From positions 1 through 6,897 of the forward strand of contig DAOVEW010000050.1 in NCBI GenBank assembly GCA_030668755.1: 6,897 nt of DNA, read 5' to 3'. This DNA is from Bacillota bacterium. Lineage in GTDB: Bacteria > Armatimonadota > Hebobacteria > Hebobacterales > Hebobacteraceae. Of this stretch, positions 1-5,723 are shown piece after piece. Each line of letters opens with the position of its first letter. Position 1 is the stretch's first letter. A program made the position numbers and the translations under genes. A model generated the notes under the pieces. That model had not been told where the DNA came from. It searched no databases and saw only the letters and a program-made list of their open reading frames with translations.

Positions 1-332
1 GCGACGACGTGCTCCAGTTCGCCGAGAGCTTCGGTGACCAGGGCCCCGACGCCGCGGCTCGCTACGCCGCGATGATTCTCGCCAAGGTCCCGCTCCCGGG
101 CATGCCGTTCGATGCGGTCATGTCGGCCGCGGCAGGCGAGCAGGTCGTTCCCGATGAAGTCCTCGCCTTCGAGTCCGAAGGGCCCGAAGCGTACGCGTGG
201 GCGATCGGGCAGGCCCGCCTTCACAAGACGGCGTCCGACTCGGGTTGCACGGGCCTGACGCTCAAGCGGTGGCTCGAAGTCAAGGCGCCGGGCGGGGACT
301 TCGTCCGTCTGCCCGCAAGCACGGAGGTCTGA
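1..332 (+). CDS. 3'-end of a phage head-region protein of unknown function (5' truncated)
   Basis: The reading frame is open from the left edge (first complete codon at base 3, reading Asp-Asp-Val-Leu-Gln-Phe) to TGA at 330-332, so about 109 C-terminal residues are visible. The GTG at 9 is probably an internal Val: only eight bases precede it and no Shine-Dalgarno is visible, so the real start lies upstream. The visible part looks mixed alpha/beta, with an Ala-rich helical stretch (AAARYAAMILAKV) and a KRWLEVKAPGG segment near the end. I recognise no family. Its place just upstream of a decoration protein and the major capsid gene is where a prohead protease or scaffold often sits, but no catalytic motif is visible in this portion, so that is inference from position only. 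Only one base separates its stop from the next ATG, which suggests coupled translation. Confidence 0.7.
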   Translation, partial: DDVLQFAESFGDQGPDAAARYAAMILAKVPLPGMPFDAVMSAAAGEQVVPDEVLAFESEGPEAYAWAIGQARLHKTASDSGCTGLTLKRWLEVKAPGGDFVRLPASTEV

Positions 333-336
333 CATG
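323..336 (+). promoter_or_regulatory. Strong ribosome binding site of the decoration gene
   Basis: GGAGGT at 323-328 lies five bases before the ATG at 334 and overlaps the end of the upstream gene, whose stop is TGA at 330-332. The block GGAGGTCTGACATG closely resembles the block in front of the major capsid gene (1191-1204, GGAGACCTGACATG). Strong sites before both genes fit proteins needed in hundreds of copies per virion. Confidence 0.75.
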
Positions 337-1179
337 GCCGCACTCACCGCGAACCTCACCACGCTCAAGAAGGTAGACCGAGGTGCCACCGAGCCCTTCG
401 TCATCAAGTCTTCCCAGACGATGTACGTCAACGGCCTGTGCGGCCTCGACGCCAACGGTCTGCTCGTTCCGTGGGACGACACCGCCATCACGCAGCGGTT
501 CGTGGGGGTCCTCGAAGGATTCACGCGAGCCCTGTACGATGGCGCGGTCGTCTCGGCCGGCTTGACCACCCTCACGCCACCGCACCGAGGCATCGTGCGC
601 GTCAACGGCGTGCGCCTCGACGACGTCGACGTGACGGGTGTATCCTCGCGTGCCTCGATCGGTGAGCCGGTCTACTGCACGACCGACAACGACGACGATT
701 TCACGCTCACCCCCACCAGCTTCGTGAAGCCCGTCGGTCGTCTCTGCGACTACGAGTCGGCGTCCAGCATGTCGGTCCGCCTGTTCACGCCCGAAGAGTA
801 CGCGGCGTATGGCAGCATCGGCCACTGGGTGTTCAATCTCTCGCTGGCCACTCTCGCCAACGGCGACATCATCACCACAATCACCCCCGGGTTCCGTGGC
901 CGGTTCATCAAGATGTACTCCACGGTCACCGTGGCGGTATCGACCGGAGCCAAGCTCGCCACGCTGAACCTGGAGATCCACGAGACCAACGTGACCGGCG
1001 GGACTCTCGCGCTCACCTCCGCGAACTGCGACACCCTCGGCAAGACCGTCGCTGCGGCTGCCATGACGGCGGCCAAGGCGTTCACCAAGGCCCAGACGAT
1101 CAGCCTCGAAGCCGCGTCCGTGACCACGTTCGCCGAGGGGGAGGTCGCCCTCGTGATCCAGTACCAGGCCGACGAGTAG
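334..1179 (+). CDS. Two-domain capsid decoration (head-stabilising) protein, DUF2190-like N-terminal part
   Basis: The 281-residue product starts at ATG 334 behind GGAGGT and ends in tandem TAG stops (1177-1182). Residues 1 to about 153 are rich in beta strand, with short turns such as CGLDANGLLVPW, FVGVLEG and GIVRVNG. These recall small phage head decoration/cement proteins of the DUF2190 type, in which a 'parent capsid' domain binds the outer shell. After a short linker (FTPEEYAAYGS, about 151-161), residues 164-281 form a second beta-rich, Thr/Ala-rich domain with a GFRGRFIKMYSTVTVAV-type strand pair, like the exposed beta-sandwich domains that some phage head proteins carry. The order decoration then major capsid is common in tailed phages and supports the call. 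The expected role is to bind the outside of the expanded capsid, stabilise it and perhaps display the C-terminal domain. Seen: length, two-part composition, position. Inferred: family and function. A head fibre or other minor capsid protein is the main alternative. Confidence 0.65.
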   Translation: MAALTANLTTLKKVDRGATEPFVIKSSQTMYVNGLCGLDANGLLVPWDDTAITQRFVGVLEGFTRALYDGAVVSAGLTTLTPPHRGIVRVNGVRLDDVDVTGVSSRASIGEPVYCTTDNDDDFTLTPTSFVKPVGRLCDYESASSMSVRLFTPEEYAAYGSIGHWVFNLSLATLANGDIITTITPGFRGRFIKMYSTVTVAVSTGAKLATLNLEIHETNVTGGTLALTSANCDTLGKTVAAAAMTAAKAFTKAQTISLEAASVTTFAEGEVALVIQYQADE

Positions 1180-1190
1180 TAGGCCACCCA

Positions 1191-1204
1191 GGAGACCTGA
1201 CATG
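1191..1204 (+). promoter_or_regulatory. Ribosome binding site of the major capsid gene
   Basis: GGAGA at 1191-1195 lies six bases before ATG 1202. The sequence from the Shine-Dalgarno to the start codon matches the decoration-gene site at 323-336 at 12 of 14 bases, including an identical CTGACATG. Here the TGA of that string does not end a gene, because the upstream gene already stops at 1177-1182. The shared string may therefore reflect a selected initiation context or a duplication. Confidence 0.7.
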
Positions 1205-2173
1205 ACGGTCATCGCAGCCGAGACACTCCGCGAGGGTCTGCTGGCGGACTACCGAGACGCCTACAGCTCGACGCGCAAGACGCTGGATTCGCGTGTGTCG
1301 CTCATCATGGACCTCAACGGGTTCTCCGATGGGCGTACGTCCACGCGCGGGTTCTTCGAGGCACCGCCCCACCCACGCTACCAACCCCAGGGGAAGCCGA
1401 TCCACGAGGAAGGGATGGAGGCCCAGAGCTTCACGATCTACAACTATCCCTACTCGCTCCGGATCCCGTGGCACAAGGACGACCGCGAGGACGACCGCAC
1501 CGGCAGCCTGCGTGACATGGCCGCAGCGGGCGGCAAGGGTCACGCCCTCATCCCCGAGCGCGGCCTGTTCGACATGCTCAAGTCGACGACCGCCCTGCTC
1601 CCCGGATACCCGACGGCTGCGGACGGCACCGCCATCTTCAGTTCGTCCGCGCGCTTCGGCGTATCAACCGGCAACTCGATCACGGTTTCCTCGTGGTCGG
1701 CTTCCGGCCCGGCGGCTCGTGGCGCGTTCTGGTCCGGTGTCGAGCAGTTCGGCCTCTTTGAGGACGGCAAGAGCCAGCCGCTCTTCTCCGACGACATCCT
1801 CGATTCCCCGATCCTCGTCATGTTCGCCATGGCGGATCTGGACATCGTGTCCGAGGCGCTGCACGCGGGTCTCGTGGCCTACGCCGCCTCGACCTCGAAC
1901 GCGGGCGTCGACAACGTCCTCATGGCCGGCGGGCGGAAGTTCATCCCGTGGCCGACCGCGCGCCTCGCGACCGGCACCATGATCCTGGGCCTGACCGGAG
2001 TCCCTGTCAAGCCGCTCATCATGACGCCGCGCACGTCCATCGTCGAGTCCTACGCCGACGAGACGAACGACACCGAGTCCCGCACGACCGGCAAGGAGTA
2101 CACCCAGTGGCGCCAGCGCCTCGGTTTCGGGGCAGGCGTGGTCTACGGGCTCCTGGAAATCACCGCTTCCTGA
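1202..2173 (+). CDS. Major capsid protein, Mu gpT-like (HK97 fold)
   Basis: This 323-residue protein is the shell-forming subunit of the icosahedral head. Several features fit the Mu major head subunit gpT family. The N-terminal third leads into SLRIPWHKDDREDDRTGSL (about 85-103), matching the family's 'W.......DDR.G' block before a long helix (spine helix in the HK97 fold). Residues 141-150 (DGTAIFSSSA) correspond to the family's 'DG..FF...H' block. KPLIMTPR (270-277) corresponds to the typical 'KPLI.Q.R' block, followed by the acidic YADETNDTE segment and a closing aromatic/Gly strand (QWRQRLGFGAGVVYG). The length is close to the usual size of about 300 residues. There is no cysteine, so no disulfide lock. 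The start at ATG 1202 has a good Shine-Dalgarno. The coding region ends at TGA 2171-2173, but the same frame stays open for eight more codons to a TAG that is part of the next gene's Shine-Dalgarno (see findings). The family call rests on remembered motif patterns, not an alignment. Confidence 0.85.
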   Translation: MTVIAAETLREGLLADYRDAYSSTRKTLDSRVSLIMDLNGFSDGRTSTRGFFEAPPHPRYQPQGKPIHEEGMEAQSFTIYNYPYSLRIPWHKDDREDDRTGSLRDMAAAGGKGHALIPERGLFDMLKSTTALLPGYPTAADGTAIFSSSARFGVSTGNSITVSSWSASGPAARGAFWSGVEQFGLFEDGKSQPLFSDDILDSPILVMFAMADLDIVSEALHAGLVAYAASTSNAGVDNVLMAGGRKFIPWPTARLATGTMILGLTGVPVKPLIMTPRTSIVESYADETNDTESRTTGKEYTQWRQRLGFGAGVVYGLLEITAS

Positions 2174-2197
2174 TTCGCCGACAACTACCACGACCCC

Positions 2198-2211
2198 TAG
2201 GAGTGCCGATG
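2198..2211 (+). promoter_or_regulatory. Ribosome binding site fixing the start of the 254-residue gene
   Basis: AGGAG at 2199-2203 lies five bases before ATG 2209. The same reading frame is open upstream to 1948, inside the capsid gene, but that part is a GC-driven shadow; this site decides the start. The preceding T makes TAGGAG, in which TAG (2198-2200) is in frame with the capsid gene. Confidence 0.75.
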
Positions 2212-2973
2212 GGCCAGACCAGCACCCGAGATCCCGACCTCATCCGCGCCGAGTACGATGCGATGGATGACAAGCGATGCCGAGCGGCTCGCGTTCTGCG
2301 GACCGAACTCGAGGAAGCCGTGGCAGCCGAGGGCGGCGATCCCCGAGACGTGCCGCCCGCACCCCCGCCGGTGTCCACGCCGCACGGGCGTGAGGTGCCG
2401 CAGGGCGAGATCTTGGCGCCCGACATCTCGTGTGACGGACCGCTCTCCGAGAAGTCCGCTGTCTATTGGTGTGGCATCCGCACCTACGCCGAGGGCGACC
2501 CGGCGAGGCCCTACCCTCCGCTGCATGCGATGAAGGTCGGCGGCGTGACATTCACGTCGTGGTACCGGCCGTGGGAGGGGGGAGAAACAGACGAGCCCGA
2601 GGACGGCCAGCGCGGCAAGCACGCGGGCACGATGATCCGCCTGAGCGTTTCGCAGGTCGAGCACCTCAAGGCGATGCTACGCAAGACGATCGTTCGGTGG
2701 CGGGGGAGAGACGAACGGCACTCCCACGGCTACCTGATCACGATTCTGAACGAGGACGACATCAAGGCGGCCAAGGAGCAGTGGGCGCTCAGTTCGAAGG
2801 AAGAGAGGGCGTATCGCGCCAAGGCAGCCTCGTTCCGCTTCATGCAAGGGGACGAGCCGGTCGCGCGATACCTGTACTGCGTGCTGATGCCCAACGCGGT
2901 CGAGGGGTCGACGTGGCGTCCGTCCGCGCAGATCCCCAAGAACATTCTGGAGACCGGGATCGAATCCCCGTAG
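2209..2973 (+). CDS. Phage protein of unknown function (254 aa)
   Basis: I recognise no family for this 254-residue protein. An N-terminal charged, probably helical region (residues 8-42, Arg/Glu/Ala-rich) is followed by a Pro-rich linker (about 49-65, with PPAPPPVSTP). Then comes a presumably globular part with SAVYWCGIRTY (83-93), aromatic GGVTFTSWYRPWEGG (111-125), an acidic loop (126-133), a strand/helix unit around TMIRLSVSQVEHLKAMLRK (141-159), and a C-terminal part ending KNILETGIESP. It has three cysteines (75, 88, 224; Cys24 is a fourth in the helical region) but no metal-binding spacing that I trust. There is no signal peptide or membrane segment. It sits directly after the capsid gene with its own Shine-Dalgarno, and its TAG stop is the first three bases of the next Shine-Dalgarno. 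In some phages this slot holds a head accessory or head-tail joining protein, but the sequence does not show such a role. Confidence 0.8.
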   Translation: MGQTSTRDPDLIRAEYDAMDDKRCRAARVLRTELEEAVAAEGGDPRDVPPAPPPVSTPHGREVPQGEILAPDISCDGPLSEKSAVYWCGIRTYAEGDPARPYPPLHAMKVGGVTFTSWYRPWEGGETDEPEDGQRGKHAGTMIRLSVSQVEHLKAMLRKTIVRWRGRDERHSHGYLITILNEDDIKAAKEQWALSSKEERAYRAKAASFRFMQGDEPVARYLYCVLMPNAVEGSTWRPSAQIPKNILETGIESP

Positions 2974-2984
2974 GAGCAGTCATG
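2971..2984 (+). promoter_or_regulatory. Stop codon fused to ribosome binding site, fixes the start of the 75-residue gene
   Basis: TAGGAG at 2971-2976 contains both the TAG stop of the 254-residue gene and the AGGAG Shine-Dalgarno of the next gene, five bases before ATG 2982. It selects this ATG within a frame that is open from 2466 by chance. A ribosome terminating here sits on the initiation signal of the next gene, which favours termination-reinitiation. Confidence 0.7.
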
Positions 2985-3209
2985 GCGAAGGTGAGGCGGT
3001 ACACGAAGGCGAAGGCGATTCCCGAGATCGTGGCGCCTCCCCCTATGTCCAAGGCACAGGCGCGCGGAATCGTAGCCGACATGTGCAGCGTGGCCCTGGC
3101 CGACGTGCTCGGCCTGATCCTTCGCAAGGAAGCGGGCCGCTGGGTCGCCAACGTCACGTTCTCGTGGGGGCGCTCACAGGTCGTCGACTGCGGGCCCGTG
3201 CAGGGGTAG
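2982..3209 (+). CDS. Small basic phage protein of unknown function (75 aa)
   Basis: The 75-residue product starts at ATG 2982 behind AGGAG and ends at TAG 3207-3209. The first 13 residues are strongly basic (KVRRYTKAKA). Next comes a Pro-rich turn (VAPPP, 17-21), an amphipathic to hydrophobic helix (about 22-48, with DVLGLILRK) and a short beta-like end (WVANVTFSWG, 54-63). I recognise no family. The tight fit between its neighbours, each with its own initiation signal, argues that it is a real gene and not a gap. The basic N-terminus could contact nucleic acid or an acidic partner, which is speculation. The TAG stop again runs into a purine-rich string (TAGGTG) before the next ATG. Confidence 0.7.
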   Translation: MAKVRRYTKAKAIPEIVAPPPMSKAQARGIVADMCSVALADVLGLILRKEAGRWVANVTFSWGRSQVVDCGPVQG

Positions 3210-3216
3210 GTGACGC

Positions 3217-4530
3217 ATGGCAACCGCGACATGGGATCAGGCCGCCGCCCAACTCAAGCTCAACGTCAAGTGCTTGATGGACTACTACGCCGACCTGCCT
3301 ACGCTCGTGACGGACATCGGCACGGCTGAGGAAAGCGTCAAGGGCGACGCCATGCCCGTGGGCACGGTAGGCACCCTCGCCACCTTCCGCAACCGACTGG
3401 CCCGCGCGACCGGGCGCGACCTGCACCGCCGCCTTTGGGCCTCGTGGCTCACGGAGGTGTGCCGTACCAAGGGGTATCCCGAGCGCACGTTCGATGCGAT
3501 GTGCGTCCGGATCCACCGGGACATGCACACCAACTCGAAGACGTTCAACGATCGCGGACGGACCATCCCGACGACCGGCACCGCTGGCGGATCCAACGTC
3601 GGTAACGGAACCGCGTCCGTTCTCAAGGAGGATTGGGAGGGCTACACGCTCCAGGGCGGGCACGTCGAGACGAAGACCATCGAGTGTGTCGAGGACCAGA
3701 ACCTCGGCCGGTTGAAGAACGCCGAGGTGTTCGAGGCCCGCGGCACGGATCGCAGCAAGGACCTCCTCGACTATTCCGGCTCCGGCATGCGGAGTCGCCT
3801 CTACTCCATGCACGCCGGGAGCGGGGCGAGTGGATCCGTTCTCCAGAACTCGTCGTTCGACTCGGCATTCTCGGGCGATGGTACCGACAAGATCCCGGGG
3901 TGGACGATCGGAGGCACGGCCGCGGATGTCACCTACAACACGACAGCCGCCAACATCTACCGCGATGTCCCGGGTGCGTCGACCTCGGCAGCCCTGGCAT
4001 TCGCAGCCGCGGCAGGAACCAACCAGGTCACGCAAGCCCTGTCTCTGCGGCGCATCAATGCGATGGGCGAGCGTGTTCCGTGGATGCTCCAGGTCGCATA
4101 CCGCATGTCGGCCGTCGCCGCCGCATCGGGCACCATGCGGATCAAGATGGGCAACCAGACCCAGACGCTGGATCTGGCCACGGTCGCCGACACGAACAAG
4201 CACATCCTCCAGATGCCGTTCAACAAGAATCTCTACTACCGCAACTGGAAGGAAGACGCGCCCGACATCGAGGTGGAGTTCGACGCGCTCTCCGGCGCCA
4301 CGGCCTACATCGACGATCTGATCTTCGCGCCCATGACCCGAGTCGACGGGCTTTGGTGGTGGCTCGTCGGTGGCCCGACCGCATTCTTGCAACGCGACGT
4401 GTTCACGCACGCCACGACCGGAGGCGCCGCAGCCGACTGCGAGATGATGTTCTCGGCGTGGTGGGCCGGGTTGCCCTGGTTCATGTTCCCGACGAACAGC
4501 GCCGGGACCGAGACGATCACGGATCCCTGA
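3217..4530 (+). CDS. Virion structural protein with carbohydrate-binding-module-like jelly roll (putative head fibre or surface protein)
   Basis: The 437-residue product starts at ATG 3217; the initiation signal is weak (AGGGG at 3202-3206 or AGGTG at 3208-3212). Residues 1 to about 130 are mostly helical with many Arg/Cys/Met. Residues 130-205 are Gly/Thr-rich and lead to a segment with a typical CBM_4_9-like layout: an opening NSSFDS (211-216), IPGWTIGG (226-233), several Thr/Ala-rich strands, and a closing AYIDDLIFAP (363-372) that matches the 'x-I-D-D-v' ending of such jelly rolls. The last 65 residues are aromatic (WWW at 380-382, AWWAGLPWFMF) and may form an oligomerisation or capping part. 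This architecture, an N-terminal anchor plus a sugar-binding-like domain, is seen in phage appendage and head-surface proteins. Its position among head genes suggests the capsid exterior or the neck. Domain recognition is by pattern only. It ends at TGA 4528-4530, overlapping the next ATG by one base. Confidence 0.6.
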   Translation: MATATWDQAAAQLKLNVKCLMDYYADLPTLVTDIGTAEESVKGDAMPVGTVGTLATFRNRLARATGRDLHRRLWASWLTEVCRTKGYPERTFDAMCVRIHRDMHTNSKTFNDRGRTIPTTGTAGGSNVGNGTASVLKEDWEGYTLQGGHVETKTIECVEDQNLGRLKNAEVFEARGTDRSKDLLDYSGSGMRSRLYSMHAGSGASGSVLQNSSFDSAFSGDGTDKIPGWTIGGTAADVTYNTTAANIYRDVPGASTSAALAFAAAAGTNQVTQALSLRRINAMGERVPWMLQVAYRMSAVAAASGTMRIKMGNQTQTLDLATVADTNKHILQMPFNKNLYYRNWKEDAPDIEVEFDALSGATAYIDDLIFAPMTRVDGLWWWLVGGPTAFLQRDVFTHATTGGAAADCEMMFSAWWAGLPWFMFPTNSAGTETITDP

Positions 4531-4991
4531 TGGCGTTGGTCGACGACGTCAAGCTCCGGGTACCCGGCCAGACGCTCATCGAGGTCACCAACCCCCGCGG
4601 CGGTGCGTCTCCAACCGCGATCGACGAAACCAAGCTCTCGCAGGCGTGTTCCAGCATCGAGGCCCGGTTCGGGATCTACGCCCAGGAGACCTACAGTTCA
4701 TCCGTCGCGATTCACGTAGAGCTATGCGTCGAGGGCGCCGTCTCCCTGCTGCGCAAGTGGGGCGGCAACACCTATGCCGCGTCCAAGGCGTGGTGGGGCG
4801 AGTTCCGCGAAGAGTGTGAGCGTGTGGCGGCGAGTCGTGCACGAGGCCGCATCGAGCCCTCCACTGATTCGGAGACTACGCCGACGGAAGAGAACCCGAC
4901 CGGGATCGCGCTTCGTCCGTGGGCGGATGACTCTGCGTTCCGTGGACTCGTTCCGCGTCGCCCAGGTGGTGGCGACGACTCGGACGACTAG
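4530..4991 (+). CDS. Head completion / adaptor protein, Mu gp36-like (DUF1320-like)
   Basis: The 153-residue product starts at ATG 4530, sharing base A with the upstream TGA (TGATG). No good Shine-Dalgarno is visible, so translation is probably coupled. The frame is open far upstream (to 3633), but that is a shadow of the 437-residue gene. The N-terminal part begins with a DDVKLRVPGQTLIEVTNP segment, then helices carrying IDETKLSQACSSIEARFGIYA (about 31-51), a second helix (VAIHVELCVEGAVSLLRKW) and WWGEFREECERVAA. This helix order matches the DUF1320/gp36 adaptor family, in which a 'v....l..A...id..l' helix is followed by a core helix and a final helix. These proteins form a ring under the portal that completes the head and receives the tail. 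The last ~45 residues are an acidic, Thr/Pro-rich tail ending GGGDDSDD, probably disordered. The position after head genes and before a gpG-like gene agrees. Confidence 0.65.
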   Translation: MALVDDVKLRVPGQTLIEVTNPRGGASPTAIDETKLSQACSSIEARFGIYAQETYSSSVAIHVELCVEGAVSLLRKWGGNTYAASKAWWGEFREECERVAASRARGRIEPSTDSETTPTEENPTGIALRPWADDSAFRGLVPRRPGGGDDSDD

Positions 4992-5006
4992 GAGGATGAT
5001 CCCGTG
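4989..5006 (+). promoter_or_regulatory. Stop codon fused to a strong ribosome binding site, chooses a GTG start
   Basis: TAGGAGG at 4989-4995 combines the upstream TAG with a perfect AGGAGG, eight bases before GTG 5004. An ATG at 4996-4998 directly abuts the Shine-Dalgarno, too close for initiation, and its frame closes at 5064. The GTG at 5004 is therefore the start of the real gene. Confidence 0.75.
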
Positions 5007-5720
5007 TCGTTTCGTTCTCCTGGTGCCGACGACCTGGAAGAGGGCGCGCAGCTTCGTGCGCTGAGGGCAGCGTTCGACGACAGCCGCGCCATCCTGACCG
5101 GCGTCGGTGCCCTGCTCGTCAAGGAATCGCAGCGTGCGTTTCGAGAAGAGCGCATGGGGAATGTGCGGTGGAAGACGCGTGGCGAGACGGGCATGACACC
5201 GAACTGGCCCGGGATCCTGGCCGACTTCGCAGCGGGCAAGTCCAGTCCCCCGGACCGACGGTTCCAGGATCGCCCCGTGCTGTCCGATACAGGGCATGGG
5301 CGGCGTTCGTTCTCGTGGCGGATCGTCAACCAGGACACCGTCGAAGCGGGTTCGATGCTGGGCTACCTCGGTGCCCTCCACGCAGGTGAGCCGACCATGA
5401 CGGTCCCGATCACCGCCGCTCTCCAGCAACGTATGTGGGAGTGGATGAAGAAGATCCGAGCCAGCGCGAAGCGAGCTCCGGGGCGCGTCGAGCGAGCGAA
5501 GGGCGAGGGGAAGGAAGCCCACGCGAAAGCGGTCAAGGGCGCAGCCCGGGCCGTGCACATCGCGGACATGACGTCCAAGTTGGGATGGCTCCTGAACAAG
5601 AAGCTCCGCGGCGTGCAGCTCGCAATCAACCATCCGCCCCGTCCCATGGTGGGGCTGCCCAAGTCGCTGATCCAGGAGATCGAGGGCTTGTACGGCAAGC
5701 GCTTCGGGAGGGTCGCCTAG
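5004..5720 (+). CDS. Virion morphogenesis / tail completion protein, Mu gpG-like (PF05069-like)
   Basis: The 238-residue product starts at GTG behind AGGAGG. The layout follows the phage virion-morphogenesis family (Mu gpG; P2 gpS tail-completion relatives). It has an N-terminal helix with a 'G..l...s..aF..E' pattern (ILTGVGALLVKESQRAFREE), then W-containing VRWKTR. Next is the strand block PVLSDTGHGRRSFSWRIV (91-108) matching 'L..tG.L..S', then GYLGALHAG (120-128) matching 'YA.iHq.G', and near the end HPPRPMVGLPKSLIQEI (210-226) matching the RPfLG...d block. It is clearly longer than Mu gpG. Much of the excess lies in a Lys/Arg/Ala-rich helical region between the LHAG and RPMVG blocks (about 142-200). 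These proteins act at the head-tail junction or in tail completion. The gene lies between a gp36-like adaptor and a tail-tube-like gene, which fits a connector role; in Mu itself gene G lies upstream of the protease gene. The family call is from remembered motifs. Confidence 0.7.
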   Translation: MSFRSPGADDLEEGAQLRALRAAFDDSRAILTGVGALLVKESQRAFREERMGNVRWKTRGETGMTPNWPGILADFAAGKSSPPDRRFQDRPVLSDTGHGRRSFSWRIVNQDTVEAGSMLGYLGALHAGEPTMTVPITAALQQRMWEWMKKIRASAKRAPGRVERAKGEGKEAHAKAVKGAARAVHIADMTSKLGWLLNKKLRGVQLAINHPPRPMVGLPKSLIQEIEGLYGKRFGRVA

Positions 5721-5723
5721 ATG
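5706..5723 (+). promoter_or_regulatory. Ribosome binding site of the tail-tube-like gene
   Basis: GGGAGGG at 5706-5712 lies eight bases before ATG 5721, inside the last codons of the gpG-like gene. The upstream TAG (5718-5720) is immediately followed by the ATG, with no gap. Confidence 0.65.

Noticed and set aside
920..934. Perfect inverted repeat CCACGGT-C-ACCGTGG, operator-like
   Set aside because: It lies in mid-gene and codes for an alternating Thr-Val strand (STVTV) of the decoration protein; codon choice in GC-rich DNA explains it, and there is no nearby promoter.
280..1212. 310-codon open frame on the - strand opposite the decoration gene
   Set aside because: Low-complexity Arg/Gly/Asp/Val composition, no initiation signal of note, and it spans two gene boundaries of the + strand operon; a shadow of GC-rich coding.
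1948..2208. In-frame upstream extension of the 254-residue gene into the capsid gene
   Set aside because: It lies inside the C-terminal coding part of the capsid gene, is Arg/His/Pro-rich, and the strong Shine-Dalgarno at 2199-2203 marks ATG 2209 as the start.
3779..3793. Small hairpin CTCCG-gcatg-CGGAG
   Set aside because: A five-base stem inside a gene with no T run after it; not a terminator and common by chance at this GC content.
3154..4410. 418-codon open frame on the - strand opposite the 437-residue gene
   Set aside because: Its product is Arg/Gly/His-rich with no family features, and it lies antisense to a convincing gene in a one-directional operon. Such open frames are expected opposite GC-rich coding sequence.
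3633..4529. Long + strand open frame upstream of and in frame with the gp36-like gene, which would give a 452-residue protein
   Set aside because: The upstream part overlaps the 437-residue gene in another frame and is Arg/His/Gly-rich nonsense. The family-like sequence begins exactly at ATG 4530, which overlaps the previous stop.
4996..5064. ATG at 4996 as alternative start next to AGGAGG
   Set aside because: It abuts the Shine-Dalgarno with no spacer, and its frame ends after 22 codons.
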